Shown here piece after piece: positions 40,650-50,031 of a stretch of 64,000 nucleotides of DNA. Numbering within the stretch: the first letter of the stretch is position 1; each line of letters opens with the position of its first letter. The position numbers and the translations under genes are program-made. The notes under the pieces were generated by a model that was not told where the DNA came from, made no database searches, and saw only the letters and a list, made by a program, of their open reading frames with translations. This DNA comes from Providencia heimbachae ATCC 35613. GTDB lineage: Bacteria; Pseudomonadota; Gammaproteobacteria; Enterobacterales; Enterobacteriaceae. The stretch spans positions 156,833 to 220,832 of the forward strand of contig NZ_LXEW01000015.1 of NCBI RefSeq assembly GCF_001655055.1. Reading direction: 5' to 3'.

Positions 40650-42284
40650 TTAGCTAATCACTTTACTAACGATTTCAATCGCTTCTTTTTCAATAAGACG
40701 AAGATGCTCTTCACCTCGGAAGCTCTCACAGTATATTTTGTAGGCTTCTTCGGTTCCTGATGGCCTCGCGGCAAACCAACCGTAATCGGTCATAATTTTC
40801 AACCCACCGATTGCTGCGCCGTTACCTGGAGCTGCCGTTAAACGCTGAGTAATTTTATCACCTGCTAGCGTATCTGCTTCCACCATTTCTGGCGATAATT
40901 TGCTAAGTTTCGCTTTTTGCTCATGAGTTGCTTTCGCTTGAATGCGGTTATAAATTGGTGCGCCAAATTTTTCAGCCAGCTTATTATAACGTTGCTGCGG
41001 GTTTTCACCGGTTACGGCGGTTATTTCAGCAGCAAGCAAACATAAAATAATCCCGTCTTTGTCTGTTGACCATGGTGTACCATCAAACTTAAGGAATGAA
41101 GCGCCCGCGCTTTCTTCTCCGCCAAATCCGAGTTTCCCACTAAATAGGCCATCAACAAACCATTTAAATCCAACAGGAACTTCCACCAGCTCACGTCCGA
41201 TATCATTAACAACACGGTCAATCATGGCACTTGATACTAATGTTTTTCCTACTGCAACATCTTTCCCCCACTGAGGGCGATGTAGGAATAAATAATCAAT
41301 CGCAACAGCAAGGTAATGATTAGGATTCATTAAGCCATCAGGGGTGACAATACCATGACGATCGTAATCGGGATCGTTAGCAAAAGCTAAATCGAACCTC
41401 TCTTTCATACCTAGCAAGCCGGCCATCGCCCAACTCGATGAGCAATCCATACGGATCACACCATCATGGTCAAGGGGCATAAAGCGGAATGTTTGGTCTA
41501 ACTGATCATTAACAATTTCGATATCTAACTGATAGTATTCGGCTATTTTCTTCCAATATTCAATGCCAGAACCGCCGAGTGGATCAACACCAATTTTTAG
41601 CCCTGATTTCTGAATAGCTTTCATATCAACAACTTCACCGAGTGCTGATACATAAGGCATAATCAAATCTTGCTCAATCACATAGCCACTCGCCATCGCA
41701 GCATCAAAGCTTAAACGCTTAACACCAACAAGATGAGTTGCCAGTAATTGGTTTGCTTGTTTTTCAATAACAGACGTTAAATCAGTATCTGCTGGACCAC
41801 CATTGGCAGGATTATATTTAATCCCACCGTCTTCAGGAGGATTATGGGATGGCGTTATAACGATCCCATCAGCAATATCTTTGTGTGATTTGTTATAGCT
41901 TAAAATTGCATGGGAGATAGCCGGCGTTGGCGTAAAGCCATTCGCTTCTTGAACAACAACATTTACCTGATTAGCCGCGAGTACTTCAATTACTGTAATA
42001 AATGCAGCTTCAGACAGCGCATGAGTATCTTTACCCACAAAACAAGGTCCTGTAACACCCTGTTTTTTACGCAAATCAGCAATGGCTTGTGCAATTGCCA
42101 ATATATGGCTCTCATTAAAATTTTTACGCACAGAGCTGCCACGATGCCCAGAGGTTCCAAACTTTACGGCTTGAGATGGGTTATTTGCCTGTGGCTGTTG
42201 CGTATAATATTGAGCTGTCAGTTGTGCGACATTTATCAAATCATTTTGAAACGGAAGCTGCCCTGCACGTTCATGTATTGTCAC
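40650..42284 (-). CDS. pgm: Phosphoglucomutase (alpha-D-glucose-1-phosphate specific)
   Basis: 544 aa if started at the GTG at 42282-42284 ([15 protein letters not shown]), which sits 6 bases after GGGAGAG; E. coli Pgm is 546 aa and starts at the same place. The frame stays open 17 codons upstream to an ATG, but that extension is not homologous and has no ribosome binding site. It interconverts glucose-1-phosphate and glucose-6-phosphate. Phosphoserine loop [12 protein letters not shown], metal loop DPDYDRHG, sugar-binding [10 protein letters not shown] and phosphate-binding [13 protein letters not shown]. Divides glycolysis from UDP-glucose and envelope sugar synthesis. Confidence 0.95.
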   Translation of the reverse strand: MTIHERAGQLPFQNDLINVAQLTAQYYTQQPQANNPSQAVKFGTSGHRGSSVRKNFNESHILAIAQAIADLRKKQGVTGPCFVGKDTHALSEAAFITVIEVLAANQVNVVVQEANGFTPTPAISHAILSYNKSHKDIADGIVITPSHNPPEDGGIKYNPANGGPADTDLTSVIEKQANQLLATHLVGVKRLSFDAAMASGYVIEQDLIMPYVSALGEVVDMKAIQKSGLKIGVDPLGGSGIEYWKKIAEYYQLDIEIVNDQLDQTFRFMPLDHDGVIRMDCSSSWAMAGLLGMKERFDLAFANDPDYDRHGIVTPDGLMNPNHYLAVAIDYLFLHRPQWGKDVAVGKTLVSSAMIDRVVNDIGRELVEVPVGFKWFVDGLFSGKLGFGGEESAGASFLKFDGTPWSTDKDGIILCLLAAEITAVTGENPQQRYNKLAEKFGAPIYNRIQAKATHEQKAKLSKLSPEMVEADTLAGDKITQRLTAAPGNGAAIGGLKIMTDYGWFAARPSGTEEAYKIYCESFRGEEHLRLIEKEAIEIVSKVIS

Positions 42285-42321
42285 TTGTTCTCTCCCAAAG
42301 CACTGATGCATCGTTATATAC

Positions 42322-42370
42322 TGGCTATAATGCAAGTTGCAGGCTGCCTCTTGAATTATTTAGAGTATAA
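42322..42370. repeat. ERIC remnant with internal deletion
   Basis: Read on the minus strand it begins TATACTCTAAATAATTCAAG and shortly after ends CTGCAACTTGCATTATAG. These are the two ends of an ERIC element with nearly the whole middle missing, leaving about 49 bp. It lies between seqA and pgm, just upstream of the pgm ribosome binding site. Confidence 0.6.
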
Positions 42371-42391
42371 ACACCAATGATCTCTCAATTT

Positions 42392-42937
42392 TTAGATAGT
42401 ATTGCTAACCTTTTCAATAACATTTGCAGGAAATTGCATCTCCTGCATGATGGCATCGACCATACTACGCTTACGATTTGTATTGGTATTTGTGATAACC
42501 CAATATGGTGTACCCGGAATATGGCGTGGCTTGGATTGCTTACCTGCAGCAAGCAATGTTTGCTCATCACCAGCAAAATAGATCCGAGTACGCCCATGCA
42601 ACGATTCAGTTGCATTTGCAAAGCTATTCGAATCTAAGTTATAGAGTGTGGATAGTATTAGCATAAAGCGGTCAATTGCTTTGCTTTTTTCTGCATAAGC
42701 GTCTGATAGCAAAAGCTCTCTGATAACTCTAACAGGATTTTGTGCAGCCGCTGGTGTACTGATAATATGAGTTGCCGATTGCACAGGCGACTCGATGCAG
42801 GCATCTTTTGCTGGTACTGGCTGCCCGGGTTTGAAATTTAACATACGGCGCAAAATGTCCGATGCACTTTCACCGATATGCTGTGTGTGACTCGCAATAT
42901 AGCGGTAAAGCTCTTCATCAACGTCTATCGTTTTCAT
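42392..42937 (-). CDS. seqA: Negative modulator of replication initiation SeqA
   Basis: 181 aa, the E. coli length. N-terminal oligomerisation domain (MKTIDVDEELYRYIASHTQHIGES), a linker, then the C-terminal domain that binds hemimethylated GATC pairs (SLHGRTRIYFAGDEQTLLAAG, IPGTPYWVITNTNTNRKRSMV). It sequesters oriC after initiation and organises newly replicated DNA. Located upstream of pgm on the same strand and divergent from ybfF, as in E. coli. Confidence 0.97.
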   Translation of the reverse strand: MKTIDVDEELYRYIASHTQHIGESASDILRRMLNFKPGQPVPAKDACIESPVQSATHIISTPAAAQNPVRVIRELLLSDAYAEKSKAIDRFMLILSTLYNLDSNSFANATESLHGRTRIYFAGDEQTLLAAGKQSKPRHIPGTPYWVITNTNTNRKRSMVDAIMQEMQFPANVIEKVSNTI

Positions 42938-43249
42938 TATTTCCCAGTACTTTTTTAACTAAAATTTGCGTGGAGATTATAAGACAGATTTAAAAAAAAC
43001 AAAACAATTAAAATTTCAATAACTTAAAGCAAACATTACACTGAGATTAACGATAATTCAGTGGTTTATCACGTCCGAACTCACTTTAATTATCTTTACA
43101 GATTACCCTATTTGCACAATAAAACAGAGTTATCTAGCGTTACTTCAGTTAGGTCAAAAAATATTAAGGTAAAGTGACTCATTTGGATTTTAAACTCAGC
43201 CATGCCATGATAAGCCTACCTCTACCGATTATATTCCGATAATTTAACT

Positions 43250-44026
43250 ATGACTGAGTTGCTAAACCATACTATTCATCAACCCGAAAATCCAATTGCC
43301 AATACCCCTATTGTTCTGATCCATGGGTTATTTGGCGATCTCAATAATTTAGGTGTTTTGGGCCGTGACTTGCAAAATTACTTTGACACTATTCAAATTG
43401 ATGTACGTAATCATGGTGATTCATTTCGTGCGACACAGATGGAGTACCAACAAATGGCACAAGATGTCATTCATCTTGTTAAATCATTAGGTTATGAAAG
43501 TGCGATCATTATTGGTCATTCGATGGGTGGAAAAATAGCCATGGCTGCCACTGCTATTGCCCCTGACTTTATTGAGAAAATTGTTGTTATTGATATCGCT
43601 CCGGTTGCTTATCAAGTTCGTCGACATGATAAAATTTTTGCTGCACTTGATGCAGTAACGCAAGCACAAGTGAAAAGCCGCCAAGAAGCGACTGTTATTA
43701 TGCAAGAGTATATTAATGAGGATGGCGTTATTCAGTTTTTACTGAAATCATTTCGCCAAGGTGAGTGGAAATTTAATATCCCTGCCCTTAAAAATAATTA
43801 CGAACAAATTATTGGCTGGGAAACTGTCCCTGCTTGGGATAAACCCGTTTTATTAATACCGGGTGGAAATTCACCTTATGTACAAGCAGAGTATCGCGAT
43901 CAAATAGCCGCTCAATTTCCAAAAGCAAAAGCTTGGGTTGTGGCAGATACTGGCCATTGGGTGCATGCTGAAAAGCCTGATCATGTATTAAGGGCAATAC
44001 ACCGGTTTTTAGGTCTATCTAAATAA
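43250..44026 (+). CDS. ybfF: YbfF, alpha/beta-hydrolase esterase
   Basis: 258 aa (254 in E. coli). Alpha/beta-hydrolase fold with oxyanion HGLFGDLNNL, nucleophile elbow GHSMGGK, IDIAPVAYQVRRHD and catalytic histidine in DTGHWVHAEKPD. E. coli YbfF hydrolyses short acyl-CoA and other esters in vitro; the physiological substrate is unknown. The start ATG has no good Shine-Dalgarno, and no better start is visible. It is divergent from seqA; the gap of about 310 bp shows no gene. In E. coli the next gene is ybfE, but here a secretion operon intervenes. Confidence 0.92.
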   Translation: MTELLNHTIHQPENPIANTPIVLIHGLFGDLNNLGVLGRDLQNYFDTIQIDVRNHGDSFRATQMEYQQMAQDVIHLVKSLGYESAIIIGHSMGGKIAMAATAIAPDFIEKIVVIDIAPVAYQVRRHDKIFAALDAVTQAQVKSRQEATVIMQEYINEDGVIQFLLKSFRQGEWKFNIPALKNNYEQIIGWETVPAWDKPVLLIPGGNSPYVQAEYRDQIAAQFPKAKAWVVADTGHWVHAEKPDHVLRAIHRFLGLSK

Positions 44027-44046
44027 TAGTTTCTATAAAATAACGA

Positions 44047-44086
44047 TGGGGCATTGCAATAATATTATAGCTATTTCAATGCCCCA
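44047..44086. terminator. Stem-loop after ybfF
   Basis: TGGGGCATTG (44047-44056) and CAATGCCCCA (44077-44086), a perfect 10-bp stem. The T-tract is missing on the plus strand, so termination strength is uncertain. The AT-rich stretch to 44325 holds no other gene and presumably the exporter promoter. Confidence 0.6.
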
Positions 44087-44325
44087 AAAGAAATTATTCA
44101 TAAAACAAATTAAATATAAAATAAAAACAATAATAAGACTAACTTTAATACTCCCGCCATAATTATCTCTGTATTATCTTATCTGAATAAAAAACCTTAT
44201 CATCAATCATTATTTAACTAGAACATAATTCCAACTCAATCAATAGATAGCAACATTTTCACTCAATCCAGCTATTGGTGAATTTTATATTTAATGAAAT
44301 AATAAAAAGGATTTTTAATATAAAG

Positions 44326-46413
44326 ATGGAAAGTGAAAAATCACAATCAACATTATACTTCATAAGTGTTATCGCTAAATTAGCAGGAACCATAGATTCC
44401 GATAGTTTAAACAAAACCATTTCCAGCGAAAAAAATTACAATAACACCATTAATTTAATTAAAAAAAATCATAATATTCGTTGTAAAAAAAGGACTCAAA
44501 AAAACAAAGATATCACTAAGATATATTCCCCCTCTATTTTATATGATAAAAACGGTATGGCATTTTTACTGGCCAACCACAACAATGAACAGGTACTTAT
44601 CCAAAAGATGGGTAATATCCCACCTGAAATTTGGAATATAGAAGAACTTAAGCGGCAATGGAATGGGGAGTGGTTACAGGTTAAGTTACAACAAGGTACA
44701 TTTGACATCACTTGGTTTAAGGTGGAATTTTTAAAGTATAAAAAAATTATTGCATGGGTATTATTGTTTTCATTCATTCTACAAATACTCGCTTTAGTTT
44801 CTCCTATAGTGATGCAAGTTATTATGGATAAGGTTTTAATTCATAGTAATTTAATAACCCTTGACGTTTTAATATTTGGGTTAATTATTGCTGCTTTTAT
44901 CGAAGTCATATTAAAAGGATTTAGAGAGTATATCTATCATCATACGATTAATCGTATTGATATTACTTTAGGCTTAAAATTAGTTAACCACCTATTACAC
45001 CTACCAATTTCATTTTTTAAAAATAGGCAAATAGGCGCAATAGTGACTCGCGTGAAGGAATTAGAAACTATACGTGAGTTTTTAACCAGTAGTTTTTTTA
45101 CATTGTGCGTTGATGTTCTTTTCTTATTTGTTTTCATTTATGTAATGAATTTACTTTCACCAACCTTAACATTATTCTTTATATGCTCAATACCCTGCTA
45201 TTTATTAGTCGCTTGGTGGTTAACACCTAAAATTGAAGCCGCAGCTCAACAACAATTTGCCAATATTGCCATTAACACCTCATTCCTTACCGAAAGCGTA
45301 AATGCCATTGAAACAACTAAAAGTTTATCTATTGAGCCTAATTTTACGCGCCGTTGGGATAAACAAACGGCAGATATGAGCCAAACAAACTTTATTTCAG
45401 GTCAAATAGGCTCCCGCTCTGAACATATTGTCATGGCAATAGAAAAAATAACCAGCGCAATGATTTTGTGGATTGGTGCATCCGAAGTACTTGCTTTACA
45501 AATGACTATCGGCCAATTTATTGCTTTTCATATGATGGTAAGCCATGCCAATCAACCATTAGTTAAACTGGTAAAGCTATGGGGAGATTATATTCGGACA
45601 AAAGTCGCTATAGAAAAACTCGCTCAAATAATTAATTTACCCATCGAGCAAGCAAAACAGAGTAACCATAATATTATTAATGGCGATATCCACCTAAACA
45701 ATATCTCTTTTCGTTATCAACCAAACACGCCTTATATATTAAAGGATTTTGATTTAACCATTAAAGCAGGTGAAACATTAGGTATTGTCGGTACATCTGG
45801 CTCCGGTAAAAGTACATTAGCCCGCTTAATTTTACGCCTCTATACGCCAGAGAAAGGGGGAATATATCTCGATGGGGCTCCCTTATCATCCATAAATCTT
45901 AATACATTGAGAACCCAAGTTGGTATCGTTCTACAAGAAAACTTTTTATTTAATCAGTCGGTTTTCAATAATATATCCCAAACACTACCGAATGCGTCAA
46001 TGGACGAAGTGGTTAATGCCGCCAAAATGGCAGGTGCCCATAACTTTATCCTAAAATTACCCATGGGCTACGACACTATTATTGCCGAGGATGGAGCTTC
46101 ATTATCTGGTGGGCAGCGTCAAAGAATTGCGATCGCTCGAACTTTACTCGCCAACCCTAAAATTATCATCTTTGATGAGGCCACTAGTGCACTAGATGAT
46201 GAGTCTCAAGCTATTATTCAAGAAAATATGCAAGTGATCGCTAAAGGACGAACCGTAATTACTATCGCACATCGCTTATCCACTATTCGCAATCATCAAC
46301 GTATCATTGTTATGCAGCAGGGTGAAATTGTTGAACAAGGTAGCCATTCGCTATTGATTGAAAAAGATGGGTTTTATAAGCATTTGTGGACACTCCAACA
46401 ATCTCTTAAATAA
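44326..46413 (+). CDS. Type I secretion ABC transporter, RtxB/HlyB family (first ATPase)
   Basis: 695 aa from the ATG at 44326; TTG/GTG codons at 44275 and 44278 extend the frame but lack a ribosome binding site. Order: a degenerate C39-like N-terminal domain of about 120 residues, six transmembrane helices about 135-430, then the nucleotide-binding domain with Walker A GTSGSGKST, Q-loop VLQEN, signature LSGGQRQR, Walker [13 protein letters not shown] and H-loop IAHRLST, all intact. Similarity to HlyB and RtxB identifies it as an inner-membrane ATPase exporting a large unfolded RTX-type protein. The 5' third is very AT- and Lys/Asn/Ile-rich. The TAATG overlap with the next gene shows coupling. 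Substrate unknown. Confidence 0.88.
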   Translation: MESEKSQSTLYFISVIAKLAGTIDSDSLNKTISSEKNYNNTINLIKKNHNIRCKKRTQKNKDITKIYSPSILYDKNGMAFLLANHNNEQVLIQKMGNIPPEIWNIEELKRQWNGEWLQVKLQQGTFDITWFKVEFLKYKKIIAWVLLFSFILQILALVSPIVMQVIMDKVLIHSNLITLDVLIFGLIIAAFIEVILKGFREYIYHHTINRIDITLGLKLVNHLLHLPISFFKNRQIGAIVTRVKELETIREFLTSSFFTLCVDVLFLFVFIYVMNLLSPTLTLFFICSIPCYLLVAWWLTPKIEAAAQQQFANIAINTSFLTESVNAIETTKSLSIEPNFTRRWDKQTADMSQTNFISGQIGSRSEHIVMAIEKITSAMILWIGASEVLALQMTIGQFIAFHMMVSHANQPLVKLVKLWGDYIRTKVAIEKLAQIINLPIEQAKQSNHNIINGDIHLNNISFRYQPNTPYILKDFDLTIKAGETLGIVGTSGSGKSTLARLILRLYTPEKGGIYLDGAPLSSINLNTLRTQVGIVLQENFLFNQSVFNNISQTLPNASMDEVVNAAKMAGAHNFILKLPMGYDTIIAEDGASLSGGQRQRIAIARTLLANPKIIIFDEATSALDDESQAIIQENMQVIAKGRTVITIAHRLSTIRNHQRIIVMQQGEIVEQGSHSLLIEKDGFYKHLWTLQQSLK

Positions 46414-47759
46414 TGACATGGATGTTAGATATGAAAAATAAATCAGAGAAAATAAGCTATAACAGCTTTTTACCTTCTCACTTAGCAATACTGAAAACGC
46501 CCCCCTCTTATTTGGTCGTGAGCGTCGCTGTTTCAATTAGTATCGGTATCCTCATTGCTATCATATGGTCATATATTGGTAAGCTCGATATTCAAGCAAC
46601 CGCTCAAGGTAAATTAATTGTTTCAGGCCGAACTCAATTAATTCAAGCATTTGAATTAAGCCGCCTTCAGCATATCCATGTAGCGGATGGTCAAACAGTT
46701 AAACAAGGGGATGCATTACTGAGTGTCAAAGTATTAGGTATTGACCAAGATATTCTCAGTTTAAATTACCAACAAAATTTTCAAATTAGTGAAAAACTTA
46801 TTCATTATGCTTTACTCAATGAACAACCTATAGAAGCTTTGCAATCCTTCGTTCAGCTAAATATCCAAGAAAAAGAGAGAGCGATTCAAAGCTATCAAAG
46901 CATAAAAAAAGAATACAACTCATTACGTAATGAAATAGATAATGAAATTGAATTAAATAGGGTTAGTTATCAAGCACGAAAAAGCGAATTAAAGGATATA
47001 AATTTTTTAATTATAAATATTAAAAAAAGACTCGATGCCTACCACGCGCTTAATCAAAAACAGATTATTAGCCAGAAAGAATTTTTAGAGCAAGAACGCG
47101 AACTATTAATTGCTAAAAAAGAAAAAACCATTAAACAATCTGAATTATCAATTTTAAATAGTCAGCATCATGCTTTAAAAGAAAAAACAAATCGAATTAA
47201 AGCGCAAAAATATCAAGAGTGGGATGAGAAATATAAGCAGGCTGAATTCAAACATGTTTCTATTGAGCAAGAATTGCTAAAAAATCAAGAAAGAAATCAA
47301 CTTGAAATTATTCGGGCTCCTGTCGATGGCACCATTCAACAATTAGCAACCTATACTATTGGCGCGGTATTACAACCGGCACAACAACTCATGGTTATTG
47401 TGCCCAATAATAATGTTCAACTTGCTGAAGTCAAGATTTTAAATAAAGACATTGGTTTTATTCAAGAAGGCCAAATAGCCTCCGTTAAAGTTGATGCTTT
47501 TCCTTATACTCGTTACGGCACAATAGAAGGTGAAATTTTATCGATATCAAGGGACAGTACACAAGATGAAAACCTCGGTTTAGTCTTTTTAGGCCAGATT
47601 GGCTTAGCGAAAAAAGATTTACAAGTGGAAGGTGAAACAATTGAGTTGACCCCCGGCCTCTCTATCGTCGCTGAAATTAAAACAGACAAGCGACGAATTA
47701 TCGATTATTTACTCAGCCCAATTAACGAATACACCTCAAATGCAATGAGAGAAAAATAA
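46413..47759 (+). CDS. Type I secretion membrane-fusion protein, RtxD/HlyD family
   Basis: 448 aa. A short cytoplasmic N-terminus precedes one transmembrane helix (about 33-52, VVSVAVSISIGILIAIIWSY), then a barrel/lipoyl part (QGKLIVSGRTQLIQ, VADGQTVKQGDALL), a long coiled-coil hairpin (about 120-295, rich in Lys/Glu/Gln) and the C-terminal barrel with RAPVDGTIQQLATYTIGAV and ELTPGLSIVAEI. It would bridge the inner-membrane ABC proteins to an outer-membrane TolC. The ATG shares its A with the stop codon of the preceding ABC gene (TAATG). The gap to the next gene is 3 bp, so the three genes form one operon. Confidence 0.9.
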   Translation: MTWMLDMKNKSEKISYNSFLPSHLAILKTPPSYLVVSVAVSISIGILIAIIWSYIGKLDIQATAQGKLIVSGRTQLIQAFELSRLQHIHVADGQTVKQGDALLSVKVLGIDQDILSLNYQQNFQISEKLIHYALLNEQPIEALQSFVQLNIQEKERAIQSYQSIKKEYNSLRNEIDNEIELNRVSYQARKSELKDINFLIINIKKRLDAYHALNQKQIISQKEFLEQERELLIAKKEKTIKQSELSILNSQHHALKEKTNRIKAQKYQEWDEKYKQAEFKHVSIEQELLKNQERNQLEIIRAPVDGTIQQLATYTIGAVLQPAQQLMVIVPNNNVQLAEVKILNKDIGFIQEGQIASVKVDAFPYTRYGTIEGEILSISRDSTQDENLGLVFLGQIGLAKKDLQVEGETIELTPGLSIVAEIKTDKRRIIDYLLSPINEYTSNAMREK

Positions 47760-47762
47760 TCA

Positions 47763-49862
47763 ATGGAACAGATTAATAATAATGGGCTGGAATCCCTTGT
47801 TTGGATGGCGAACCACTTCCAAAAAAATGTCACGGTTGACCAGCTAATGCACGCTATTGGAATGCAAACGAGTTCCCCTTGTGATTGGGAATTACGTGAG
47901 TGTGCTCATAGTCTTGGTTATGAAACTCAATCCGTTTTCCTTACTCAACAACAGTTAAATAATATTCCACTTCCTGCACTTATTTACCTAGATGAAGTTT
48001 GGTATATTTTAACTAAAAAGTCGGGGCTAATACTCATTAACCCTAAAAACAATACGCATTCTCAGTGGCAAAATGCAAATTTCGCCCCAGAAATTCAATT
48101 TCACATTCTGCTCATTAAAGAACAATTAGAGGTTGAGCAAAAAAGGTCTTTTGGTTTTAGCTGGTTTATTCCCTCTATTTTCCGCCAGCGTTTCAAGCTG
48201 CGTAATATTTTTATCCTTGCCGCTATTGTTCAACTTTTTGCTTTAATTAGCCCTTTACTATTCCAAAATTTAATTGATAAAGTGCTTGTGGGGCGCAGCT
48301 TAACAAATTTACATGTGATCGCACTCGCCATACTTGCCGTTGCTATTGCAGAGCCTATTTATAGTTTTATTCGCGATAAAATTTATAGTCATACCAGCAA
48401 CCAAATTGGCGCAGAACTATCAGGAAAAATTTATCGTCATTTAATGGCATTGCCACTTAATTATTTCACGTTAAGACCAACAGGTAAAATAATTGCAAGG
48501 ATCAGGGAGTTAGCGCACATACGCCAATTTCTGACTGGCTCTACATTGATGTTATTTATCGATTTCATCTTTGTTATTTTATTTATCGCTTTGCTTTTTT
48601 CCTACAGTACTACGATGACATGGCTACTTGTTGGATCCATGGGGGGCTTTTTTATTCTATGGATGATACTCGGCCCGATTATTCGCCAACAAACTGAAAA
48701 GTCCTATCAAGCGGATGAAAATGGCTTAACGTTTTTGACTGAGGCCATTACCGGTATTGAAACCGTCAAAACAACGGCAACTGAAAAATATTTTTATCAG
48801 CGCTGGCAAAAACTAATTAGTAAACAATTAGTTCAAAGCTTCAAAGTTTCTATACGTAGCGAAGTCGCTACTCAGTTAATGACGCTCGTCAGTAAAATAA
48901 CGACGGCGTTATTACTCTGGATTGGCGTCAAAGAGGTTTTAAATGGCGGGATCTCACCTGGTGAGCTAGTTGCTTACAACATGCTAAGTGCCCATGTCAC
49001 TCAACCCATCTTACGGTTCGCTCAAGTTTGGCAAGATTTCCAGCATACGATTATTTCATTACGTCGTGTAGGCGATATCCTTGATAGCCCGATAGAAAAT
49101 GAACGTAAAGGCATAGCAACTTCAGCTGCCATTCAAGGCCGAATTGATTTTCAAAATATTCGCTTTCGCTATCAAGCAGAAACGCCTGAAGTTCTTAACA
49201 ATCTTTCTTTATCCATTAAGGCTGGCGAGTTTATTGGTATTACTGGACCTTCTGGCTCAGGTAAAAGTACATTAACCAAATTATTGCAAAGATTATATAT
49301 ACCACAACATGGGCAAGTGATTGTTGATGGTATGGATTTAGCTGTTGCAGATACGGTTGCACTGCGGCGACGTATGAGCGTGGTATTACAAGAAAGTACG
49401 TTATTCGTCGGAACAATTGCAGAAAATATTCGGCTAAGCCATCCACAAGCTAATGACGAAAAAGTTATTCATGCAGCAAAACTCGCCGGCGCTTATGATT
49501 TTATAATGTCATTACCGGATAATTTTAATTATCACTTATCTGAGCGTGGATTAAACCTTTCAGGTGGACAACGGCAACGTATAGCTCTTGCTCGGGCTTT
49601 ACTCACTGAGCCTGATATCTTAATTCTTGATGAAGCGACCTCGGCGTTAGACTATGAATCAGAAGCCGCTATTATGGCGAATATGGCGCTAATTACCAAA
49701 GGAAGAACGGTTATTAGTATTGCCCATAGGTTAAACACTATTATGCACGCTGATAGGATTTGTGTGATCCGCGACGGTGAAGTTACCGAAATGGATACCC
49801 ACTCAAATTTACTTAAATCAAATGGGATATATGCGAGTTTATGGCATCAACAAACGCGTTGA
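47763..49862 (+). CDS. Type I secretion ABC transporter, RtxE/HlyB family (second ATPase)
   Basis: 699 aa. N-terminal C39-like domain of about 125 residues without the peptidase residues: no cysteine at the expected place near GLESLVWMANHF, Tyr instead of His in VWYILTKK, Asn instead of Asp in INPKN. Six transmembrane helices follow (about 150-440), then a complete nucleotide-binding domain: Walker A GPSGSGKST, Q-loop VLQEST, signature LSGGQRQR, Walker [13 protein letters not shown]-loop IAHRLNT. It is closer to HlyB than the first ATPase. Two ABC genes flanking a fusion protein match the rtxB-rtxD-rtxE layout of Vibrio cholerae, where both ATPases are needed. A strong terminator follows. Confidence 0.9.
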   Translation: MEQINNNGLESLVWMANHFQKNVTVDQLMHAIGMQTSSPCDWELRECAHSLGYETQSVFLTQQQLNNIPLPALIYLDEVWYILTKKSGLILINPKNNTHSQWQNANFAPEIQFHILLIKEQLEVEQKRSFGFSWFIPSIFRQRFKLRNIFILAAIVQLFALISPLLFQNLIDKVLVGRSLTNLHVIALAILAVAIAEPIYSFIRDKIYSHTSNQIGAELSGKIYRHLMALPLNYFTLRPTGKIIARIRELAHIRQFLTGSTLMLFIDFIFVILFIALLFSYSTTMTWLLVGSMGGFFILWMILGPIIRQQTEKSYQADENGLTFLTEAITGIETVKTTATEKYFYQRWQKLISKQLVQSFKVSIRSEVATQLMTLVSKITTALLLWIGVKEVLNGGISPGELVAYNMLSAHVTQPILRFAQVWQDFQHTIISLRRVGDILDSPIENERKGIATSAAIQGRIDFQNIRFRYQAETPEVLNNLSLSIKAGEFIGITGPSGSGKSTLTKLLQRLYIPQHGQVIVDGMDLAVADTVALRRRMSVVLQESTLFVGTIAENIRLSHPQANDEKVIHAAKLAGAYDFIMSLPDNFNYHLSERGLNLSGGQRQRIALARALLTEPDILILDEATSALDYESEAAIMANMALITKGRTVISIAHRLNTIMHADRICVIRDGEVTEMDTHSNLLKSNGIYASLWHQQTR

Positions 49863-49872
49863 TATGATTAAA

Positions 49873-49906
49873 AAAGCATCACCAATATAGTAAGTGATGC
49901 TTTTTT
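49873..49906 (+). terminator. Terminator of the secretion operon
   Basis: AAAGCATCAC (49873-49882) pairs with GTGATGCTTT (49894-49903), followed by TTTTATCG. Ends the three-gene exporter operon. Confidence 0.9.
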
Positions 49907-50031
49907 ATCGAAAGTGCGTTTTTTTTAATCTATCAAACACGTTAGCCTATCAGGCAACTATGGTACTCGCGAATCAGCTAGGGTATCATTGCGCGCTGAA
50001 TTATTGGCACACCCCTTTAGCAATTATAGAT

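Noticed and set aside
41910..42380. 156-codon plus-strand frame opposite pgm
   Set aside because: Antisense to conserved pgm codons and running through an ERIC remnant; no family resemblance.
49894..50031. N-terminal extension of ybfE by 46 codons
   Set aside because: It would begin inside the terminator of the secretion operon, and homologues start at MAKEQTDRT.
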